Notes under the pieces: generated by a model
The model's database searches: none
Seen by the model: the letters and a program-made list of their open reading frames with translations, nothing else
What the model was told of the DNA's origin: nothing
Shown: in pieces, positions 1 to 5,667 of the stretch
Layout of the letters: every line of letters starts with the position of its first letter
How positions within the stretch are numbered: the first letter of the stretch is position 1
Position numbers and translations under genes: made by a program
Source of the DNA: Candidatus Zixiibacteriota bacterium
Lineage (GTDB): Bacteria > Zixibacteria > MSB-5A5 > CAIYYT01
Direction: 5' to 3'
Assembly: GCA_963205155.1 (NCBI GenBank)
Contig: CAUJJY010000375.1
Span: 1-6,625 of the forward strand
Length of the DNA: 6,625 bases

Positions 1-272
1 ACACCTTCGCCGGGTTTCATTCCTTCCCCGCCGCCACCCCCGGATTCAGCTTCACCACCCGTAGAGGTCTCATTCGAGCCTTCGGTTTGGCCCTCTCCGG
101 CAGCGTTGTCGACGGCATTGTCAATTGCCTTGTCTGTTTTCTCGTCCGCCTTCTTTTCGACTTTCTTTTTCACCTTGTCCTTGAGCGCACCGCCTATACC
201 TGCTTCGGCTACGGACCCGAAAAGCAGAAAGAGCGCGCACAAAATTGCACAGAGACACGAATTGGTTCTCAT
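1..272 (-). CDS. Small exported Lys- and Gly-rich protein of unknown function (N-terminal 90 residues, partial)
   Basis: Ninety codons are visible before the gene runs off the low-coordinate edge, with no stop. Residues 1-24 look like a Sec signal peptide: a short basic start (MRTN), a hydrophobic core rich in Leu, Cys and Ala, and a V-A-E-A cleavage site before GIGG. No Cys sits in a lipobox, so it is probably not a lipoprotein. Residues 28-55 are a strongly charged Lys/Glu/Asp helix (KDKVKKKVEKK and onward), followed by a Gly/Glu/Ser-rich linker with five consecutive Gly near residue 80. Exported proteins with a charged helix and a flexible linker sometimes continue into an OmpA-like or other envelope domain, but that part is outside the window and nothing here proves it. 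A promoter and a ribosome binding site lie directly upstream, so this is its own transcription unit. A second in-frame ATG at 275 would add one Met. I do not recognise the family. Confidence 0.82.
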   Translation of the reverse strand, partial: MRTNSCLCAILCALFLLFGSVAEAGIGGALKDKVKKKVEKKADEKTDKAIDNAVDNAAGEGQTEGSNETSTGGEAESGGGGGEGMKPGEG

Positions 273-278
273 CATCAG

Positions 279-284
279 CTCCTT
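279..284 (-). promoter_or_regulatory. Shine-Dalgarno AAGGAG for the partial exported protein
   Basis: The minus strand reads AAGGAG, then CTG, then two consecutive ATG codons at 275 and 272. Spacing is 3 bases to the first ATG and 6 bases to the second, so the ATG at 272 is the better placed start. Confidence 0.75.
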
Positions 285-308
285 ATCGAAATATTGGTAA
301 TCAGAAGA

Positions 309-337
309 AGAATATTGTCGCGTGAAGATTGTGTCAA
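309..337 (-). promoter_or_regulatory. Sigma70-type promoter for the partial exported protein
   Basis: On the minus strand a perfect -35 box TTGACA (332-337) is followed by a 17-base spacer and a -10 box TATTCT (309-314, four of six consensus bases). Transcription would start near 302, leaving a leader of about 30 bases that holds the AAGGAG site. It lies just after the terminator of the preceding ammonia-lyase gene, which fits the start of an independent transcript. Confidence 0.65.
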
Positions 338-349
338 TAGTAAAGTCTC

Positions 350-387
350 AAAAACATGCTCGGCAGCCAATTTCGGCAGCCGAGCAT
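350..387 (-). terminator. Intrinsic terminator after the ammonia-lyase gene
   Basis: A perfect 9-bp stem is formed by ATGCTCGGC (356-364) and GCCGAGCAT (379-387). Beyond one A-A mismatch the stem continues with GCC/GGC around a 6-base loop. On the minus strand the hairpin is followed by G and five T (350-354). The ammonia-lyase stop is about 33 bases upstream, and the next promoter begins 13 bases beyond the T tract. Read on the plus strand the hairpin is followed only by TATTT, so it acts best in the minus direction. Confidence 0.85.
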
Positions 388-419
388 TATTTGCCCTGAG
401 TCTCAAAACTACTCTCTGT

Positions 420-1949
420 TTACTGCAACTTCCCTATGGCTGATTCGACCGCCTCGACTATCTCGCCGGAAGCGACGACTTTCGCCATTGCATTGATGTC
501 GCTATGCAGCGGGCGGTCTTCTTCCAGTACTTTGACATTCTTTCGGACAACATCGTAGGCAGCCTGTGATCCTTTGCCTGCCTTTGCCGGCTTGAGGAAC
601 TCGAATGCCTGGGCGGCGGCTATTATTTCCATACCGATGACGGCAAAGCCATTCTTGATGATATCTCGTGTTTTGAGTACGGTGGTCATACCCATCGAGA
701 CGAAGTCCTCCTGGTCTGCTGCTGCAGGAATGGAACCAATAGAAGCCGGCGACGAGAGAATTCGATTCTCGCAGACCAACGAGCCGGCAGTATACTGCAT
801 GAGCATCATACCGGAGTGCATTCCGGCGCCCTTGGTCAAATAGGCGGGCAAGCCCATCGACAAAGACTTGTTGAGAATGCGGTTGAGTCGGCGTTCTGAC
901 ATGACATTGATCATGGTGATGCCGGTTCCGATATGATCAAGCGGATACGACATCGGGGTACCCTGGAAATTCGCACCAGTCAGCACAAATCCGGAATCGC
1001 CTTCAGGGAAGAATATTGGATTGTCACCCACACCGTTTAGCTCAATCTCGAACTGCGCGACGGCATAGTCCAAAGCATCCCATACAGCACCAATCACTTG
1101 CGGCGTCGAACGAATCGAATAGGCATCTTGAACGTTCTTGCCGGTGCGTTCCATGATTTGCGAATTCTTCATGATTTCACGCAGGTGGTGAGCGCATTTC
1201 ACAGCACCGTTAAACCCGCGAATCTTATGAACGGGTTCTTCGAATGCCTTGGCATTGGAATTGAGCGCTTCCAGTGTCATCGCGGCAGCAATTTCGGCGG
1301 TTTTGGTGAGCATGATAGCATCGCAGAGCAGGATTGAACCGGCGCCGGCAATAACATTGGAACCGTTAATCGAGGCCAAGCCGTCGCGGGCTTCGAATTT
1401 GATGATTGGAACGCCGGCCTTTTCCATGGCAGCGCCGGCGGACATCCGCTCGCCCTTGTAGAAAGCTTCGCCCTCGCCAATCATGACCAATGCCAGTTGC
1501 GACATTGGGGAGAGATCGCCACACGCTCCAACCGAGCCTTTTTCACATGCCAATGGCGTAACGCCGGCATTCAGCATTGCTACCATTGTCTCAACGATTC
1601 TCAGATTGCAGCCGGAATGTCCCTGTGACAGAACGTTGACCCGAGATGTGTGCGCTGCGCGAGCGTATTCGATGGCCAGTGGATCGCCGTAACCTGCGGC
1701 ATGCGAGTAGACGAGAAATTTCTGGAATACCTCAAGCTGCTCGGCCGGTAGAGCGACTTTGGCGAGATCGCCGATGCCGGTGTTGATGCCGTACATGATC
1801 TCCTGCTGCGCCACTTTCTTATCAACAAAGCGGCGACAAGTATTGATCTTTTCTACAGCTGCCGGTGTTAATTCAATCTTATGCCCGTGTCTGGCGACGT
1901 TCAAAATATCGTATATTGTGAGTCGTTTCTCACCAATTCTTACAGTCAT
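420..1949 (-). CDS. hutH: Histidine ammonia-lyase-type MIO enzyme (509 aa) with an Ala-Cys-Gly cofactor triad
   Basis: Predicted to remove ammonia from L-histidine to give trans-urocanate, the first step of histidine breakdown, as a cytoplasmic homotetramer. The ATG at 1949 gives 509 residues, the usual HutH length, and has GGGAGGT 5 bases upstream. An in-frame ATG at 2009 would add 20 unconserved residues and is less likely. Residues fall at or near Pseudomonas putida HutH positions: Tyr53 (YGINTG), Ser82-His83 (SHAAG), triad 142-144 in GSVG-ACG-DLSP, Asn195 (INGS), Gln274/Tyr277/Arg280 in VQDAYSIR, Phe328 (ANFQ) and Glu414 (QEDFVSM). The triad that cyclises to the MIO electrophile is normally Ala-Ser-Gly; here the middle codon (1521-1523) is TGT, Cys. 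Other departures are STPQV for the usual CQPQV and ANFQG for GNFHA. His83 and Glu414 favour histidine as substrate, but another aromatic amino acid is possible. No hutU, hutI or hutG is nearby. It ends at a strong terminator. Confidence 0.92.
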   Translation of the reverse strand: MTVRIGEKRLTIYDILNVARHGHKIELTPAAVEKINTCRRFVDKKVAQQEIMYGINTGIGDLAKVALPAEQLEVFQKFLVYSHAAGYGDPLAIEYARAAHTSRVNVLSQGHSGCNLRIVETMVAMLNAGVTPLACEKGSVGACGDLSPMSQLALVMIGEGEAFYKGERMSAGAAMEKAGVPIIKFEARDGLASINGSNVIAGAGSILLCDAIMLTKTAEIAAAMTLEALNSNAKAFEEPVHKIRGFNGAVKCAHHLREIMKNSQIMERTGKNVQDAYSIRSTPQVIGAVWDALDYAVAQFEIELNGVGDNPIFFPEGDSGFVLTGANFQGTPMSYPLDHIGTGITMINVMSERRLNRILNKSLSMGLPAYLTKGAGMHSGMMLMQYTAGSLVCENRILSSPASIGSIPAAADQEDFVSMGMTTVLKTRDIIKNGFAVIGMEIIAAAQAFEFLKPAKAGKGSQAAYDVVRKNVKVLEEDRPLHSDINAMAKVVASGEIVEAVESAIGKLQ

Positions 1950-2154
1950 CCAATACCTCCCGTGGTGTCGTGACCGGTTCAAATAGTGAGTCAGGACCGC
2001 AAAAAACAAGCTAATTCTTGCCCAGCGTCGGCGGCAGGCAAGTCGGTTTATCGACCGAAAAGAGCTACGTCGTAGGGAATAGATTCTGGGAATAAAGTAA
2101 GATCTGGAATGTGATGCTGAAGCATTCGAGACCTTGGTCGAGTGAAACGGTTAG
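1950..2154 (-). promoter_or_regulatory. 205-base leader/intergenic region upstream of the ammonia-lyase, rich in small dyads
   Basis: No gene is seen in this gap. On the minus strand it holds several inverted repeats: ATGCT-2-AGCAT (2114-2125), CTACG-1-CGTAG (2065-2075), TCGGT-6-ACCGA (2043-2058) and CTTGCC-14-GGCAAG (2017-2042). The GGCAAG arm overlaps a second possible stem, CAAG-6-CTTG (2007-2020), followed at once by six T (2001-2006). The two pairings exclude each other, as in an attenuator, although the terminator-like stem has only four Watson-Crick pairs. No convincing promoter is seen. The best candidate, TTGTTT with an 18-base spacer to TATTTG, is weak. The region could equally be a poor terminator for the HDOD gene plus a promoter I cannot recognise. 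Confidence 0.35.
1955..1961 (-). promoter_or_regulatory. Shine-Dalgarno GGGAGGT fixing the ammonia-lyase start
   Basis: The minus strand reads GGGAGGT, then ATTGG, then ATG at 1949. This near-perfect site with 5-base spacing selects the ATG at 1949 over the in-frame ATG at 2009. The resulting protein also aligns with the known N-terminus of HutH proteins. Confidence 0.85.
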
Positions 2155-3477
2155 CTATTCGGCTGGAGTCGGCGCCTTGGTGAGAGCGGCTTCTTCAAGA
2201 GCCAAAGTCGAGAGCCGCGCTTCCTTCTCGAAGTCGATAATCTTGGTATTGTCGTGGTAGATAGCGGTCTTAAAGACTGTGACCTTCTTGAGTTTTTCGA
2301 TGACCGCGGTGATCTGCTCGGCGTTCTTTTCGTAGACTGCTAATGATTTGGCGAGGATGCCATCTGGATCGTCTACCTGTCCGTTGTTCATCGACATCTC
2401 AAGCAATTGCGTGCGGCCGGAGATCGAGGCTACGGCATTGTTGAGATAATGCGAGAATGTCGCAACGATTGCTTGCAGTGATTCCAGCGCCACCCGCTGG
2501 AGTTTTTCCTCGTCGAGCTGCTGTCGCGTTTGGACCAACTCACGATAGAGCTGTTCCGTGTAACTGTAAAGCGCGTAAAGCTGATTGGTCGCTTGTTGCA
2601 GAAGTTCTGCAGTCGTGCCCACGTCGACGTCGAGATACTGTGAGGTTTCGAGCAAGCGGCTAAGCGCGGAGTACTCGATCTCTTTTAAATCGGTATTGGA
2701 CAGCCCCAAATTGCTTGCGAGTACTTCCTTATTGCTCAAGACACTGTGGCGTTGCGCCGCATTGGACTCAATCGTGAAGGTAGCAAGCTTGTCAGCGAGA
2801 TTCACGATCTGCGGAAGTCGATTTTCTGCCGTGTTGTCATTGAGATCAAACACATCGTGGTGTCGCGCCATAGCGACACAGTAGCGATCCGGGAAATTCC
2901 AAACTCGACCGAGCATCTCGCCGGCCGCCGCGTGATCGATTTCGAGAATCTGCTTCTCGATGCTGATCATATCTTCCCCGCCCGCAATCGACTGCAATAC
3001 TTTCCCGTATTCCCGGGGATAGAAATTGTCGAGCACCAGAACACCGATGTCGTGAATCGAGCCGCAGATAAATGCTTCTTCGGCCAGATTAGGCGCGATG
3101 CGGTTGGCGATAAGTTCGGCAACACAGGCGACATTGAGTGAGTGGCGCCAGAAATCCTTGAGATCGATACGCGTGCCGATTTTGGTAGACAGGTCGTAGA
3201 GTGAAAGCGACAACGCCAGTGCTTTGACCTTGGAAGCACCAAGGGTCATGACGGCGTTGCGAACGGATGACACTTGTTGCGCCCTGCCATAGAAAGGAGA
3301 ATTAACTATCTTGAGAATACGAGTCGACAGCGCGACGTCGCGAATGATCACTTCGCCGAGTTCGGCAAGTGAGGCATCGGGATCATCGCACACACGAAGG
3401 ACTTCGGCCATGACAGCCGGAAGTGTTGATAGCGACCTGAAGGTCGATAGTTTGGCTTCAAATTGCAGGCGATTCAT
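2155..3477 (-). CDS. HDOD-domain signalling protein with a C-terminal coiled coil and a kinase-like H-box, no ATPase domain (440 aa)
   Basis: Residues about 10-235 are an HDOD domain. It opens with the typical LPAVMAEVLRVCDDPDASL, continues with ILKIVNSPFYG, and keeps HD-type residues His112 (FWRHS), His142-Asp143 (IHDIG), His182, His206-His207 and Asp229 (NLADK). HDOD proteins are usually cytoplasmic and act in bacterial signalling, often in motility, surface behaviour or second-messenger responses; most are not shown to be enzymes. Residues about 287-335 form a helical, probably coiled-coil linker. Residues 336-362 resemble a histidine-kinase dimerisation H-box (FSHYLNN, then SISGRTQLLEM) with His343, but Tyr follows the His where kinases usually have Glu or Asp. 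A second helix spans about 375-400, and no HATPase domain follows. The tail is low complexity. The codon before ATG 3477 is an in-frame TAG, so the start cannot lie upstream. No Shine-Dalgarno is visible. It begins 44 bases after the exonuclease gene and may share its transcript. Confidence 0.88.
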   Translation of the reverse strand: MNRLQFEAKLSTFRSLSTLPAVMAEVLRVCDDPDASLAELGEVIIRDVALSTRILKIVNSPFYGRAQQVSSVRNAVMTLGASKVKALALSLSLYDLSTKIGTRIDLKDFWRHSLNVACVAELIANRIAPNLAEEAFICGSIHDIGVLVLDNFYPREYGKVLQSIAGGEDMISIEKQILEIDHAAAGEMLGRVWNFPDRYCVAMARHHDVFDLNDNTAENRLPQIVNLADKLATFTIESNAAQRHSVLSNKEVLASNLGLSNTDLKEIEYSALSRLLETSQYLDVDVGTTAELLQQATNQLYALYSYTEQLYRELVQTRQQLDEEKLQRVALESLQAIVATFSHYLNNAVASISGRTQLLEMSMNNGQVDDPDGILAKSLAVYEKNAEQITAVIEKLKKVTVFKTAIYHDNTKIIDFEKEARLSTLALEEAALTKAPTPAE

Positions 3478-3486
3478 CTATTGAAG

Positions 3487-3492
3487 ATTATC
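3487..3492 (-). promoter_or_regulatory. Possible -10 box giving a nearly leaderless HDOD transcript
   Basis: The minus strand has GATAAT (five of six bases of TATAAT) ending 9 bases before the HDOD ATG at 3477. A start about 7 bases downstream would leave a leader of only a few bases, which would fit the lack of a Shine-Dalgarno site. The matching -35 region (TTTATC or CTTTAT) is poor, so this may be chance in an AT-rich gap. Confidence 0.25.
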
Positions 3493-3521
3493 GACAGAAG
3501 TCGCAATTGATAAAGCGGAAT

Positions 3522-4745
3522 TTATCTCTTCCGTTGAAGAAGTCGCTGGCGTCGCTTCTGGAGTGTTTCATTCCAAAACGCAATGCGATCATAAGGTATT
3601 TCCGCAAGCGGGCTGTCGAGATATTCGAGTGCCTGGATTACGAAGGACGTCGCGCGGTCGTATTCCCGTTTCTTGTGCTCAAGTATTTTTGCTGACTCAT
3701 TAAGCGCCATCAGGCGAATCTCCCCCTTGGCGGTCAACAACATTTGCAGCGTCGACAGGGCGTCTTCGTGCCGACCCAGCTGTTTTTGCAGTCGAAAGCC
3801 ATGCAGGCACAACTCAAGGCATTCGTCACTGCCGTCGTAAGACCCAAGTTGTCGGTCGGCGGCGGCACAAGCAAGAATAGTATTCCCCTGCCGCTGATAA
3901 AAGCGAGAGATTCGCAAGGCATCGAGCGGAGAATAGAACGCCGATTCTTCAGCGCGGTCGAGATATTTCTGGACAACGTCAGCAAGAAACAGAAGGGTGA
4001 CAATATCCAGGCGATTATGCAAAAGTACTCCCGATAGTGGGTCGGAACGGCCGTGGCGCAAATAGTCGAAGTAAAGCTGCGGAATGAGGTACCCCGGGGT
4101 GTCATTGTATCGGAACACGCTCAACAATTCGCGCTCAAGTGTCTGCAAAGTGCTGTCCTCGAACCTACCCTTCCAGAATCTTCGGCAGCAGTGCAAGAGG
4201 TCAATGTGGCACATCCCTTGAAATGGCGTTTGCATTCGATGCATCGCAAATCTGGTTTCCAATAGCGGCAAGTCGAAGCACTTGCCGTTGAACGAGACAA
4301 CAACGTTGCGGTCTTCCACGATTTCTGAAATCGCATCGAGCATGGCGGGTTCATCGGGATAATCAGGCAGGAAGAACTGGTGCACGACGAAATTGCCATC
4401 ACGGACGACTCCAATTCCGACCAGGAACGCGACAGTCCCGGTGGCCGCCGAAAGGCCGGTCGTCTCGGCATCAACAAACACCATTTCAGATAATGAAATT
4501 TTGCGTTCCGACTCTCTGTGATCGAATTTGGAAAGGTCTATGTGTTCGCATTCGACGACAGATCGCAGTGATTGCGTACCGTGGGCAAATCCCGGCGGAT
4601 ATGATGTCGACAAGAGAAGGAAGCGCCCGAGCTCCCCGGCCACAATCTCGCCGCCGATTTCGGCCGCAAAGGAATCGATTGCTGCGAAATCGACATCGAG
4701 CGAGCGAACTTTGTTGAATCGATCTAAGAAATCAAACTTACTCAT
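3522..4745 (-). CDS. YprB-like DEDD-family 3'-5' exonuclease (RNase H-like fold) with C-terminal helical repeats (407 aa)
   Basis: Predicted metal-dependent nuclease of the YprB/COG3359 group; the substrate (DNA or RNA) is not known for most members. A short N-terminal module (about 25-60) ends in YPPGFAHG, like the family's G...YP...HG stretch. The nuclease domain is about 87-262. Motif I is FVDAETTGL with Asp92 and Glu94, followed by GTVAFLVGIG. Motif II is SFNGKCFDLPLLETRF with Asn153 and Asp158. The middle contains IDLLH, LERELL and FDYLR. Motif III is HNRLDIVTL with His243 and Asp247. All four acidic ligands are present, so it should be active. Residues about 270-400 look like TPR-type helical pairs ending in a very basic tail (QKRRQRLLQRKR), which could bind nucleic acid. 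The ATG overlaps the stop of the HEAT gene as ATGAGTAA (4738-4745) and has no clear Shine-Dalgarno, suggesting translational coupling. No YprA-type helicase is adjacent. Confidence 0.9.
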   Translation of the reverse strand: MSKFDFLDRFNKVRSLDVDFAAIDSFAAEIGGEIVAGELGRFLLLSTSYPPGFAHGTQSLRSVVECEHIDLSKFDHRESERKISLSEMVFVDAETTGLSAATGTVAFLVGIGVVRDGNFVVHQFFLPDYPDEPAMLDAISEIVEDRNVVVSFNGKCFDLPLLETRFAMHRMQTPFQGMCHIDLLHCCRRFWKGRFEDSTLQTLERELLSVFRYNDTPGYLIPQLYFDYLRHGRSDPLSGVLLHNRLDIVTLLFLADVVQKYLDRAEESAFYSPLDALRISRFYQRQGNTILACAAADRQLGSYDGSDECLELCLHGFRLQKQLGRHEDALSTLQMLLTAKGEIRLMALNESAKILEHKKREYDRATSFVIQALEYLDSPLAEIPYDRIAFWNETLQKRRQRLLQRKR

Positions 4746-5667
4746 CGAGTTTTGAAGTAGACAGGTAGACGAAGGCGTCCTGAATTTGGGATTGCACGAA
4801 CTGATCCTGTTCAGCCTTAGTCAGTTTCTCAAGTCTCGACCTAGCTGATTTTGCGTCCAATCGTGCACAACTCCAGACAGCCCAGCCACGAATCAACGCG
4901 GACTCATTCGTCAGCTCAGCGAACACCGGTGATTTTGCTTTTGCGATCTTGAGCTGACCGGCGAGCCGGAGCAATAAAACGAACTGACGTTCTCTTGCAG
5001 CATTTGAAAGTGCCGATATTATGCTCTCGTACACCAAGCTGTCCATCACGACCAACGCATCGTAGGCGCTTAGTCTCACGGCAAATGATTCATCATTCAG
5101 CGAGGCGATCAATAATGGAACCGAACCGGCTGCTTTATTCGTACCCATACCGTAGACAATACTCTTACGAACCATGTCCACAGAATCCGCTAACATAGAC
5201 TCAAGAAGTCGAGCCGTCGTTTCTCCGCCTCCGGATTTCCCTATCGCGGTGATGGCCTCGGCTCGCACCGTGAAATCAGCATGTTTAGTTGCGGGAAGGA
5301 GATAACTGATTGCGGCCGTATCCTTAACTTCGGCTAGACATCGGGAGGTTGTTCGCAACTGATCCTTGTTGTCGGTCTTGAGCGCCGATACCAGGTAGGG
5401 AGTTGCGCTTTTGCCGATTCCCCTGAAAATCTCGACCAATGTCACTTTTTCCCGTGCATCAGTAGTGTTCAGTTTTGCCACGAGGTATTTTGATGCCGAG
5501 TCGGCCATCGCAATCAGCGAGTCCTTTGACGGCTTGACGATGCTCTGAAAGCGAATTTCGCCTGACGATGCCTGGCGAAAGAGGCGTTCGACTTCAGCTT
5601 CGGTAACCTGCCCTGACGCAATTGACGCCGACAATATGCAAAGGCTGCAGATTAGTCCCCGGATCAT
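4738..5667 (-). CDS. Exported HEAT-repeat protein (309 aa)
   Basis: Residues 1-19 (MIRGLICSLCILSASIASG) form a Sec-type signal peptide with likely cleavage near SIA-SG or ASG-Q. No lipobox Cys is present, so it is expected to be soluble in the periplasm or secreted. The mature part is an alpha solenoid of HEAT / PBS-lyase-like repeats from about residue 55 to 305. The clearest units are at 116-144 (ISYLLPATKHADFTVRAEA), 149-176 (LLESMLADSVDMVRKSIV) and 182-210 (VPLLIASLNDESFAVRLSA). Such solenoids are usually protein-binding scaffolds; no catalytic residues are seen. The ATG at 5667 is chosen because GAGGTG lies 5 bases upstream, the signal peptide begins there, and the codons overlap the preceding stop as ATGA. 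An in-frame ATG at 5724 lies inside the upstream gene and would bury the signal peptide. The coupled upstream repeat protein is a natural partner candidate, by inference only. Confidence 0.88.
   Translation of the reverse strand: MIRGLICSLCILSASIASGQVTEAEVERLFRQASSGEIRFQSIVKPSKDSLIAMADSASKYLVAKLNTTDAREKVTLVEIFRGIGKSATPYLVSALKTDNKDQLRTTSRCLAEVKDTAAISYLLPATKHADFTVRAEAITAIGKSGGGETTARLLESMLADSVDMVRKSIVYGMGTNKAAGSVPLLIASLNDESFAVRLSAYDALVVMDSLVYESIISALSNAARERQFVLLLRLAGQLKIAKAKSPVFAELTNESALIRGWAVWSCARLDAKSARSRLEKLTKAEQDQFVQSQIQDAFVYLSTSKLDE

Noticed and set aside
344..408. Ten-base direct repeat AGTCTCAAAA at 344-353 and 399-408 flanking the terminator hairpin
   Set aside because: It could suggest an inserted hairpin element with target duplication, but the repeat is short and partly low complexity, and the hairpin alone is a normal terminator.
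87..443. 118-residue plus-strand open frame
   Set aside because: It runs antisense to the signal-peptide gene, through the terminator hairpin and into the ammonia-lyase end; its protein is Cys/Arg/Leu-rich without a recognisable domain, and no ribosome site is seen. The minus-strand reading explains the region better.
1950..2009. Twenty extra N-terminal residues on the ammonia-lyase from an ATG at 2009
   Set aside because: The residues do not resemble HutH N-termini, while the ATG at 1949 has GGGAGGT at ideal spacing and gives exact HutH residue numbering.
2113..2139. Small dyads directly after the HDOD gene as its terminator
   Set aside because: ATGCT-2-AGCAT and GACC-2-GGTC have loops too short for stable hairpins and no T tract follows.
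3512..3535. CGGAA / TTCCG inverted repeat across the exonuclease stop as a terminator
   Set aside because: Only a 5-bp stem around an 8-base loop that includes the stop codon, and no T tract follows on the minus strand.
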